Source: Acidobacteriaceae bacterium (GTDB taxonomy: Bacteria; Acidobacteriota; Terriglobia; Terriglobales; Acidobacteriaceae). Taken from it: DNA of 6,955 nt. Below the pieces are notes generated by a model, which worked only from the letters and a program-made list of their open reading frames with translations, had not been told where the DNA came from and ran no database searches. The translations under genes were made by a program, and so were the position numbers. How positions within the stretch are numbered: the first letter of the stretch is position 1; each line of letters begins with the position of its first letter. Where the stretch lies: NCBI GenBank assembly GCA_025462785.1, contig JAOAPG010000230.1, positions 1 to 6,955 of the forward strand, in the 5' to 3' direction. This document shows, piece by piece, positions 1 to 6,261 of this stretch.

Positions 1-52
1 TCACGGGGAACATAGTCGTCTGCTCCCGCGCTTCACCCCGGATATACGCCAT
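1..52 (-). CDS. IS1182-type transposase, N-terminal fragment cut by the window edge
   Basis: The minus strand starts at an ATG (50-52) and reads MAYIRGEAREQTTMFPV before the window ends, so only 17 codons are visible. This matches the N-terminus I know from IS1182-family DDE transposases (M-[AS]-Y-I-R-G-E-x-R-x-Q-x-x-L-F-P), where it precedes the first helical domain. The protein would cut and rejoin the ends of its own insertion sequence. The start is supported by that match. A Shine-Dalgarno-like GAGG lies 10 nt upstream, inside the 3' arm of a strong hairpin (61-80), and a run of six T separates hairpin and ATG. Whether the rest of the gene is intact cannot be seen. The family call rests on a short but characteristic peptide, so it is probable rather than certain. 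Confidence 0.7.
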   Translation of the reverse strand, partial: MAYIRGEAREQTTMFPV

Positions 53-80
53 AAAAAATTGCCCTCGCTTCCGCGAGGGC
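53..80 (-). terminator. Rho-independent terminator abutting the transposase start
   Basis: A perfect 8-bp GC-rich stem (GCCCTCGC at 61-68 with GCGAGGGC at 73-80) closes a 4-nt loop. On the minus strand it is followed by AATTTTTT, and the next three bases are the transposase ATG. It would stop transcripts arriving from the secreted-protein gene at 163-759. On the plus strand the bases after the stem are not a clean T run, so the minus-strand reading is preferred. It may belong to the insertion sequence as protection against read-through, or it may be the host gene's own terminator next to which the element landed. Confidence 0.65.
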
Positions 81-162
81 ATCTTCTCATTATTTACTCG
101 GACCGCCTAGTGTTTCGTAACAGACTGCGAAGCTCGGCCTTTTGCTATTTCTAGGTCAACTC

Positions 163-759
163 CTAGGAGATAACGATCACCGCAATGCGAACGCCTGGAT
201 ATCGCGCGTCAAAAAGATAGTATCCATCGTCCACGTAGTCGATGTAACAATCGTCGTCATACGACCAACTCGCGGGCCACGGATCCTCGAACTCAAACCA
301 ATATCCGCTGTATTGAAAACGTGGCTGCCCTTCAACGACCGTGGGACGTCCAATGCGAAAGCGATGCTGCCGGCCGAAGTTAGCACGGAACCTGTCCTCA
401 GGAATACGCCCTCCGCCACTCCTGCCGTTGTGTGCCTGTTCCATGTGCTCTGAGTTTTGTGTCGGACGCGCATCATTGCGATGGGCATCCCTGTCCTCAG
501 GCCTAGCGTCCTGCCTGGGAGCTCTGTCCGGTTCATGGGCGGTCTTGTCATCCTGCCTCATCGCCTTATCGTCTTGACGACGATCGGGTCTCGCCTCTTG
601 CTGATGTGCAGGTGCTGCTTCCCGGTGTTCGGGCTTGGCTTCGTCTTGATGAGCAGCCGGGGCTGTTTGATCGTGGCGCTCTTCCTGCGCGAGCGCAGGT
701 GCAATGCTTGCCGGCCACAGAAATAGTGCTGCGGTACAGAACGCTGCAAATACTTTCAT
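163..759 (-). CDS. Small exported protein of unknown function with charged low-complexity region
   Basis: This is a 198-residue protein that I do not recognise by function. The start is the ATG at 757-759, because GGAGG (768-772) lies 8 nt upstream; a GTG 24 nt further out would put the Shine-Dalgarno inside the gene. Residues 1-24 are a signal peptide (Lys, hydrophobic core, ALA before the cleavage point), so export to the periplasm or beyond is likely. Residues 25-118 are rich in Asp, Arg, Gln, His, Glu and Ala, with small repeats such as RQDDK, and are probably disordered. Residues 119-198 look folded, with many aromatics and acidic residues (GYWFEFEDPWP, then a DDDCYIDYVDDGYYL stretch), a single Cys in the mature part, and a beta-like hydrophobic tail ending VRIAVIVIS. 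This resembles secreted hypothetical proteins I associate with Acidobacteriota. The charged/His-rich layout is also seen in RcnB-like periplasmic proteins, but I see no decisive match. It appears to be transcribed alone. Confidence 0.8.
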   Translation of the reverse strand: MKVFAAFCTAALFLWPASIAPALAQEERHDQTAPAAHQDEAKPEHREAAPAHQQEARPDRRQDDKAMRQDDKTAHEPDRAPRQDARPEDRDAHRNDARPTQNSEHMEQAHNGRSGGGRIPEDRFRANFGRQHRFRIGRPTVVEGQPRFQYSGYWFEFEDPWPASWSYDDDCYIDYVDDGYYLFDARYPGVRIAVIVIS

Positions 760-767
760 AGGTGGTG

Positions 768-772
768 CCTCC
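768..772 (-). promoter_or_regulatory. Shine-Dalgarno GGAGG fixing the start at 759
   Basis: GGAGG on the minus strand is separated from the ATG at 757-759 by 8 nt. It selects this ATG over the in-frame GTG at 781-783. Confidence 0.75.
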
Positions 773-794
773 AAACCGCGCACATACGGTTTTC

Positions 795-820
795 CTGGAG
801 CGTTTATCCGTTAGCTCCAG
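795..820 (-). promoter_or_regulatory. Leader hairpin upstream of the secreted-protein gene
   Basis: A perfect 7-bp inverted repeat (CTGGAGC at 795-801, GCTCCAG at 814-820) with a 12-nt loop lies about 35 nt upstream of the start codon at 759. No T run follows it on the minus strand, so it is not a terminator. It could be a 5' stabilising hairpin or an operator. No function is shown by the sequence. Apart from this hairpin, the inverted repeat at 846-861 and the terminator at 894-922, I see no convincing promoter in the interval 760-972. Confidence 0.3.
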
Positions 821-845
821 TTCTGATATGCGGGATTTGTAGATG

Positions 846-861
846 TGAATCGAGAGATTCA
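846..861. repeat. 16-nt perfect inverted repeat
   Basis: TGAATCGAGAGATTCA is a 6-bp perfect inverted repeat with a 4-nt centre, located about 85 nt upstream of the secreted-protein gene. Its size suits a dimeric regulator's operator, but no regulator is identifiable here and chance cannot be excluded. Confidence 0.3.
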
Positions 862-893
862 GGATGTCTTCAAGCCGGGAATATTACTGGGGC

Positions 894-922
894 TAAATCA
901 AAATCGGCACTCAGTATGCCAA
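894..922 (-). terminator. Modest rho-independent terminator after the GGDEF-EAL gene
   Basis: On the minus strand TTGGCA (922-917) pairs with TGCCGA (909-904) across a 7-nt loop, with one U-G wobble, and is followed by TTTTGATTT. It lies about 50 nt beyond the stop codon at 973. The stem is short and the T run interrupted, so it is only a likely terminator. Confidence 0.4.
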
Positions 923-972
923 CTGACTGGCTCGCAAGTACTTTTCACCGATCGCTCAGTTGTCGCTACGGT

Positions 973-3024
973 TCAAACCCTTGCGGCTAGGGTTCTCGTT
1001 TTACGGTGGGTGGACTCAAGTAGCGCACGAGCATCCTCGCGGCTCAGTGGCTTCGAAAAGAAGTACCCCTGTCCGAATTCGCAGCCGAGTTGTTTCAGAT
1101 TGCTCACATGCTGTGCATTTTCAACTCCCTCGGCAATGACCTTCATGCCCAAGTTGTGCGCGAGCATCGCAACCAGACGTACAATTTCCAAACTTTCGTT
1201 GTCGACATCCATACCCGAAACGAAAGAACGGTCGATCTTCAGAATATCCACCGGAAAACGGCGCAACTGGTCGAGGGAAGAATATCCGGTACCAAAATCA
1301 TCGATGCTGATACCGATGTTTAGACTTTTCAGTTCTGAAAGAACATGGCTGGTCTTCGCTGAATCACTCATCGCCATGCTCTCAGTAATCTCCAGATGCA
1401 AGCTGTGTGAATCAAGCCCACTCTCTTGTAAAGCCAGACTGCTTTCATAGATCAAGTTTGCCTGCGCAAACTGCTTGGGCGAGACATTTACTGAGATAGT
1501 CAAAGGCGGATCACAAGGGTAAGTAACCTGCCAAAGCTTCAATTGCCGGCAACTCTCTTGCAGCAGCCAGCGTCCTATGGGCAGGATCAATCCAGTTTCT
1601 TCCGCCACGTGAATGAATTCTTTGGGTCCAACTAAACCAATACCGGGACGCTGCCATCGCAAAAGCGCCTCGAAGCCGCTGATGCGCTCAGTCTTGAAAC
1701 AAATGATCGGCTGGAAGTGAAGCCGGAACTCCTGGCGCTTTACCGCTTCGCGCAAATCTGCTTCCAATTTTGCCCGGTCCACAACTCGAGTATGCATTTC
1801 TTGGTCGAATACTTCGCATCGCGCTTTCCCCAACACCTTGGCGCGATACATCGCGATATCAGCATCGCGAAGCAATTCTTCTGGAGTTGTGTGGGGAACC
1901 GAGCTAAGCGCCACTCCAACACTGGCCGAGATAGTGAAGTCCTGTTTGTTCAGCGCAAGCGGGAGAGTAAGCGTTTCTTGAATTCGCTTAGCAATGCGCA
2001 GTGCATCTCCAGGATCGTTCATTCCGGCGCTTAGGATGGCGAATTCGTCGCCGCCTAAACGCGCCACCAGGTTATGCATCATCGGAGGCTCGGAGAATTC
2101 CTGTTTTGCCGGATGGAAACCTCTGTCTTGGCGCCTTAAAGACGCGGTGAGCCGGCGTCCCACTTCCATAATTACCTGGTCACCTATAACGTGACCCATG
2201 GTGTCATTAATTTTTTTGAAGTCATCTACATCGATAAACAATACTGCGTAGTTGTATCCGGGAGTTTGCTTGCCAAAATCAAATGTGCGCTGCAGATGCT
2301 CCATGAAACAAGCGCGGTTGGGCAACTCTGTGAGTGCATCATAAGAGGCGCTACGAGCAAGTTTTTCGTCCCCTAGCTTGCGTTCGGTTATGTCACGATT
2401 CACAATGACCAGTTTTTCAACTTCTCCGCGTGAGTTCCGAATTGGGCTGGCCGTGGATTCAAGCACCCGCCAACTGCCATCCTTGTGCTTGACGCGATAC
2501 TCCAATCTCCGCCCGACCCCTGTTATCCGGGCTTCCTTTCCAGCTTCGATCACCTTCTGACGGTCATCAGGGTGAATCTGCTCAAACGAAGAGGTGCTTT
2601 GCAGCTCCTCTGGAGAATATCCCAGCATCTTCGTATACCCAGGACTGTTGTAAATCCGCTGCCCGTTTACGCCAACGAGCCCGACCATGTCATTCGCGTT
2701 TTCGCTTATAAGACGGAAGAGCTCTTCCCGATCTTTCAATAGAACCTGAGCTCGCTGGATCTGCCGCTGCTGGTACGCCATGAAAAGCAGCAGAGCAAAC
2801 GCGCCAAAAGTTGCACCCAATTGCATCTTGGCAAAGTGAAAGCTCGGCGATGGGGTACGCAGGGTGGAAAAGACCAGCAAAACGACACACAGAACTAAGA
2901 GCGTGGTATTGAGCAACTGAAGGGGCCACGTCGTGCTATTTGCCGGTCCTTTGGAAGAACTTTGGGAACTGAAACTCCGTTCCGCAAGCTGGGCGGCCTT
3001 GTCCAGTTCAGGGACGCTACCCAC
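973..3024 (-). CDS. Membrane-anchored PAS-GGDEF-EAL cyclic-di-GMP turnover protein
   Basis: This 683-residue protein has both synthesis and breakdown domains for cyclic-di-GMP, a messenger controlling motility and biofilm. The GTG at 3022-3024 is chosen because GGAGG (3031-3035) sits 6 nt upstream; a GTG at 3069 would add 15 residues. Two membrane helices (about 34-54 and 69-85) and a short coiled linker precede a PAS domain (about 98-215, with the HPDD motif). The GGDEF domain (about 228-410) keeps GGDEF at 324-328 and the metal-binding FIDVDDF stretch. The EAL domain (about 420-672) keeps ExLxR starting at E452, N513, E545, D575/D576, K596, E632 and Q652, so phosphodiesterase activity is expected. 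An 18-residue insertion (301-318) separates the RxxD-type site RRQD (297-300) from its usual place five residues before GGDEF. Which activity dominates in the cell cannot be told from sequence. The gene stands alone between a terminator on each side. Confidence 0.92.
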   Translation of the reverse strand: MGSVPELDKAAQLAERSFSSQSSSKGPANSTTWPLQLLNTTLLVLCVVLLVFSTLRTPSPSFHFAKMQLGATFGAFALLLFMAYQQRQIQRAQVLLKDREELFRLISENANDMVGLVGVNGQRIYNSPGYTKMLGYSPEELQSTSSFEQIHPDDRQKVIEAGKEARITGVGRRLEYRVKHKDGSWRVLESTASPIRNSRGEVEKLVIVNRDITERKLGDEKLARSASYDALTELPNRACFMEHLQRTFDFGKQTPGYNYAVLFIDVDDFKKINDTMGHVIGDQVIMEVGRRLTASLRRQDRGFHPAKQEFSEPPMMHNLVARLGGDEFAILSAGMNDPGDALRIAKRIQETLTLPLALNKQDFTISASVGVALSSVPHTTPEELLRDADIAMYRAKVLGKARCEVFDQEMHTRVVDRAKLEADLREAVKRQEFRLHFQPIICFKTERISGFEALLRWQRPGIGLVGPKEFIHVAEETGLILPIGRWLLQESCRQLKLWQVTYPCDPPLTISVNVSPKQFAQANLIYESSLALQESGLDSHSLHLEITESMAMSDSAKTSHVLSELKSLNIGISIDDFGTGYSSLDQLRRFPVDILKIDRSFVSGMDVDNESLEIVRLVAMLAHNLGMKVIAEGVENAQHVSNLKQLGCEFGQGYFFSKPLSREDARALLESTHRKTRTLAARV

Positions 3025-3030
3025 CAGAAA

Positions 3031-3035
3031 CCTCC
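3031..3035 (-). promoter_or_regulatory. Shine-Dalgarno GGAGG selecting the GTG start at 3024
   Basis: GGAGG on the minus strand is 6 nt from the GTG at 3022-3024, an ideal spacing. The alternative GTG at 3067-3069 has no comparable sequence in front of it. Confidence 0.6.
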
Positions 3036-3097
3036 GACAAGTACTGCTCCAGAGGCGCAAGGGCGGCACAAATAGAATTACGCATTTTCACAAGCTA

Positions 3098-3125
3098 ATG
3101 ATAGCCGCGCAGCTCCCAAAACCAA
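3098..3125 (-). promoter_or_regulatory. Candidate sigma-70 promoter for the GGDEF-EAL gene
   Basis: On the minus strand TTGGTT (3125-3120) and TATCAT (3103-3098) are separated by 16 nt, giving a reasonable -35/-10 pair about 75 nt upstream of the chosen start. The -10 matches the consensus at five of six positions. It was found by eye only, and other pairs in this AT-richer stretch are possible. Confidence 0.3.
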
Positions 3126-3196
3126 CGATTACCGAGGTCACCCGCCGTGGTAACATAGCCGGACTGTCAATGACCGTGACGGGTGTATGACGAGAT

Positions 3197-3223
3197 GTGC
3201 TGGGTTACACGATGTCACAGCAC
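3197..3223. repeat. Inverted repeat between the RNase G terminator and the GGDEF-EAL promoter region
   Basis: GTGCTG (3197-3202) and CAGCAC (3218-3223) form a 6-bp stem, with further partial pairing (ACA/TGT) inside. No T run follows on either strand. It could be an operator or an RNA hairpin; its role is unknown. Confidence 0.25.
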
Positions 3224-3256
3224 CCCCGCAGCTTTGAAACCGCAACCCTCTCGCCA

Positions 3257-3290
3257 CAAAACGGAAAGACGGGCAAACCGCGCCCGTCTT
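3257..3290 (-). terminator. Rho-independent terminator of the RNase G gene
   Basis: A perfect 9-bp stem (AAGACGGGC and GCCCGTCTT, arms 3282-3290 and 3266-3274 on the minus strand) with a 7-nt loop is followed on the minus strand by TCCGTTTTG, which extends the TT at the end of the stem into a T-rich tail. It begins about 20 nt after the stop codon at 3313. Its position and strand fit the end of the rodA-RNase G transcription unit. Confidence 0.75.
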
Positions 3291-3312
3291 CTAGAACGAA
3301 TGGTAACGTCAG

Positions 3313-6261
3313 TTAATTAATGTCGAATTGCTCCTGATGCAATGCCGGATCGCTTTTTACGATGATCGTCTTCTTGGTAAGCTCTTCCATCTCGAGCAAA
3401 GCCTTCCCATTGTTCGCCTTCAGCGTCTTAGCCACTTCTGGATTCACGCGCAACATTACATCCGCATGATCCAGATGCTTCGTCATCTTGCGCATTTCGA
3501 TGTAAATGTCGTTGCACACCGTAGTTACCGACTTCACAAATCCGGTCGACTCGCAATAGGGGCACGGAGAACCAATTGTCCGTTCGAGCGATTGCTTGAC
3601 GCGCTTACGGGTTATCGCCACAAGTCCAAAGTCATTGAACTGAAGAACCTTTGAGGGAGCTCGGTCCGCGCGCAAAGCCTCTTCCAGCGCCTGCATGACT
3701 TTCTGACGATTGCGACGTTCGTCCATGTCAATGAAGTCAATGACGATGATGCCGCCAAGATCGCGTAACCGGATCTGACGCACGATTTCCTTGATCGCGT
3801 CGACGTTCGTCTTCACAATCGTGTCTTCGAGGCGAGCTGTCTTACCGACGTACTTGCCAGTGTTGATATCGATCGCAACCAGAGCTTCCGTCTGATTGAT
3901 CACGATGTATCCACCACTCTTGAGCCAAACTTTGGATTTGAGCGCCTTGTTGATTTCTTCGCTAAGTCCAAACTGCTCGAAAAGCGGCACATCTTTCGTG
4001 TAAAGCTTGACCTTTCTTACCAGCGCGGGCTGGAAGCGGTTGGCAAAGCGAAGAACGCGTTCGTATTCGGCTTCGTTATCCACCCAAATCGCGGAGAAGT
4101 CTGATGTAACTTGGTCGCGCAGCACACGCTCGACGACATTCAAATCGTGATAGATCAGAGCTGGAGCCTTGCCGTTTTCGGCGCGAGTCTTGATCTCGTT
4201 CCACAGCCCCTTCAGGAAGCGAATGTCTGCCCGTAGTTCTTCTTCGTCTGCGCCTTGCGCGGCAGTGCGAACAATAAATCCACCGTGCCCATTTTCGCGT
4301 TCGCTAATGATGATGCGTTTCAGTCGCTGCCGCTCTTCCTCCGAAGAAATCTTTCGCGACACTCCGGTGTGATTCACGGTCGGCATGTAGACGAGGAATC
4401 TTCCCGGTAAAGCTATGTGACTGGTAATGCGAGCGCCCTTCTTCCCGATGGGCTCCTTCGCAATTTGCACCAATACTTCCTGGCCTTCTTTAAGAAGGTC
4501 GCTGATCAGGGGAACGTTCTGCTGATCGTTACGCCGGCCGCGGAAATTTCTTCCTCCACCTCCGCCATGGCGGCGTCCCCCACGCTGCGGACGGCGATCG
4601 TAACCGGGACGAGGAGCTCGCTGCGTGTAAGCCGCCGTATTAGCTGGAGCCCGGACTTCCACCCGCGCATCCACCGTTCCGTTTCCGCGGGCTTCCGCAT
4701 CAAGCAGAGCTTCGGCTTCCGCCTGCGCTTCTTCGATCTCGGATTCCGCTCCTTCTTCCTCTTCGTGCTCTACATGCTCTTCGGAAGCCGCCTCATCAAA
4801 ACCTGCTGATTCAATCACGAACGGCTCGGCCACATGCAGTTCGGTTGTCTCGGTAACCGGTTCACCAACCGCTGTGATTTCACGTGTCACGCCATCGCGA
4901 TACTGGTCTGCAGCCTGAACTTCCTCCTCCATCTCTTCAAATGCTGCGTCTTCCTCCAACTCTTCGACGTAATGAGCGAGGTCCGCTTCATCCTCTTCGA
5001 TTTCTTCCTCTTCAAGCGTTCCCGCCGAGGCTGCTATGGAAGGAGCTTGAAGCAAATGGGAAGGAGGTACTTGTGTTCCAGAACCCGAACTCTCTCGGGC
5101 AACCGCAATGTCAGCTGCCTCCAGCTTTTGATCTTCTTTGTCCCGCTCGCGTTCGGAACCGGTGCTGCCGTGTTCAGTGTGGGTTGATTCTTTGTCTCCG
5201 GCCTCTTCGCCGAAAACTCTGGCAACATTCGCTTCGTGCAGAGGTTTCTGTTCACGATCCCAGTCTGAAGATGCCACCTCGAACCGAGCTACATCCGACG
5301 CCGCGCGATGATCAGCTTCCCTCTTCGCTTCTTCTACATGCGACGTTTCGTTCTCATGCTCCATGGCCGAAGCATGCGTTCCCTGTTCAAGTCCGGCGCT
5401 CGCAAACAAGGGCTCATCATCGGGAAAGTTCTTGGAAATTTCAGGCGAGCTCAGCGGTTCAGATCCGTGAATAGCCACTGACTGTTTTGGCTCTGGAGAA
5501 GAATGCTGATTCTGCGCCAAGCGTTGGTATTTCGAAATCGATTCTCCCGGCAAAATGATCGGCGTATAGCCAGGAGGCGGACCATAATCGGACCGATTAC
5601 TACGTTCTGGACGCTCTGTCCGTGGGAACCTCTCAGATCGCCCCGAACGCTCAATTCCTTGACTCCGTTCCGGACGCTCGGTCGGTTCAAACTTTTCTGC
5701 CGGTTCTGTGTGCGACGCATCACGCAGGGAGTCCACCGCTGGCTTGGCGAACTTCGACTCTGGAAACCGCTCTCCGCGCCGCCCACGGCGACGACGGCGG
5801 CCGCGATATCCACCCCGGTCTTCGCTGCTACGGCCCGAAGCGCCGGTGCCCTCGTGGCTATCGGTCGAATCAGCGGTTGACTGGGAGTGCTCTGTCGAGT
5901 GAGATTCTTCCTCGCCAGCATGTTCAGGAGATTCCAGCAGTCCGACCGAAGCTTCCGAATGAGGTTGGGGATGGCTTCGCTGCTCACTTACAGGACGATT
6001 CGTGGGAATGTCATCCAGCTCGTCCGCGTCTTCGAGTTCCATGAAGTCGGAAACGTAAAGGAACGCGTCGCGCTCCAGGCCAATGTCGACGAATGCGGAC
6101 TGCATTCCTGGAAGGACGCGAGTGACGCGGCCTTTGTAGATGGAACCTGCCAGTGTGTATTCGTTCTCGCGTTCGAGGTAAACCTCTGCGAGTAGATCGT
6201 CTTCGACCATCCCCACTTTGGTTTCGTGAGGGGTGGAAGATACAAACAATTCTTTTGTCAT
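3313..6261 (-). CDS. rng: Ribonuclease E/G (RNase G type) with a giant insertion in its S1 domain
   Basis: This endoribonuclease cuts single-stranded AU-rich RNA and acts in rRNA maturation and mRNA decay in the cytoplasm. It has 982 residues, about twice E. coli RNase G. The start (ATG 6259-6261) has GGAG 5 nt upstream, and its MTKELFVSSTPHETKVG opening resembles RNase G. The first half of the S1 domain is at about 37-87 (IYKGRVTRVLPGMQSAFVDIG, F67). Residues about 88-580 are a low-complexity insertion. S1 resumes at about 583-625 (KKGARIT, K608). The 5'-end sensor VRTA (R665, T666) is present. The DNase I-like catalytic part keeps D798 and N800 (VAIDIN) and D842 (IDFIDM), and the Zn-link Cys pair is CPYC 900-903. 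The end (HQEQFDIN) matches the RNase G tail, and there is no RNase E-type C-terminal scaffold. The insertion holds two Arg/Gly patches (151-166, 556-577), a strongly acidic block (416-452) and a conserved-looking hydrophobic motif (226-252). The gene lies downstream of rodA. All catalytic residues are present, so it should be active. Confidence 0.95.
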   Translation of the reverse strand: MTKELFVSSTPHETKVGMVEDDLLAEVYLERENEYTLAGSIYKGRVTRVLPGMQSAFVDIGLERDAFLYVSDFMELEDADELDDIPTNRPVSEQRSHPQPHSEASVGLLESPEHAGEEESHSTEHSQSTADSTDSHEGTGASGRSSEDRGGYRGRRRRRGRRGERFPESKFAKPAVDSLRDASHTEPAEKFEPTERPERSQGIERSGRSERFPRTERPERSNRSDYGPPPGYTPIILPGESISKYQRLAQNQHSSPEPKQSVAIHGSEPLSSPEISKNFPDDEPLFASAGLEQGTHASAMEHENETSHVEEAKREADHRAASDVARFEVASSDWDREQKPLHEANVARVFGEEAGDKESTHTEHGSTGSERERDKEDQKLEAADIAVARESSGSGTQVPPSHLLQAPSIAASAGTLEEEEIEEDEADLAHYVEELEEDAAFEEMEEEVQAADQYRDGVTREITAVGEPVTETTELHVAEPFVIESAGFDEAASEEHVEHEEEEGAESEIEEAQAEAEALLDAEARGNGTVDARVEVRAPANTAAYTQRAPRPGYDRRPQRGGRRHGGGGGRNFRGRRNDQQNVPLISDLLKEGQEVLVQIAKEPIGKKGARITSHIALPGRFLVYMPTVNHTGVSRKISSEEERQRLKRIIISERENGHGGFIVRTAAQGADEEELRADIRFLKGLWNEIKTRAENGKAPALIYHDLNVVERVLRDQVTSDFSAIWVDNEAEYERVLRFANRFQPALVRKVKLYTKDVPLFEQFGLSEEINKALKSKVWLKSGGYIVINQTEALVAIDINTGKYVGKTARLEDTIVKTNVDAIKEIVRQIRLRDLGGIIVIDFIDMDERRNRQKVMQALEEALRADRAPSKVLQFNDFGLVAITRKRVKQSLERTIGSPCPYCESTGFVKSVTTVCNDIYIEMRKMTKHLDHADVMLRVNPEVAKTLKANNGKALLEMEELTKKTIIVKSDPALHQEQFDIN

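Larger units (their letters stand above)
1..110 (-). mobile_element. Probable end of an IS1182-family insertion sequence
   Basis: The transposase start at 52 implies that the upstream end of an insertion sequence lies between about 81 and 162, before the stop codon of the next gene. I placed the boundary at the CTAG of 107-110 only as a guess. Just beside it is an imperfect palindrome (TGTT-tcgt-AACA, 111-122) that could belong to the element's terminal repeat. The other end is outside the window, so neither inverted repeats nor a target duplication can be confirmed. Confidence 0.35.

Noticed and set aside
142..783. Several open frames on both strands overlapping the secreted-protein gene
   Set aside because: Only the 163-759 minus frame has a signal peptide and a well-placed Shine-Dalgarno; the others are shadows of its biased codons.
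845..1450. 201-codon open frame on the plus strand
   Set aside because: It lies antisense to the EAL part of the cyclic-di-GMP gene, whose motifs are all intact. Its translation shows no domain and is rich in Ser/Arg as expected of a shadow frame.
3025..3069. Upstream GTG start (3069) for the GGDEF-EAL gene
   Set aside because: It lacks a ribosome-binding sequence, while the GTG at 3024 has GGAGG at 6 nt, and the extra 15 residues show no family feature.
4884..5474. 196-codon open frame on the plus strand
   Set aside because: It is antisense to the low-complexity insertion of the RNase G gene. The Pro/Leu/Arg-rich translation follows from the opposite strand's composition, and there is no ribosome site.
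5451..5987. 178-codon minus-strand frame inside the RNase G gene
   Set aside because: It is an alternative frame of the same low-complexity DNA. I checked whether a frameshift could explain the insertion, but the main frame stays open through the whole region and resumes S1 correctly.
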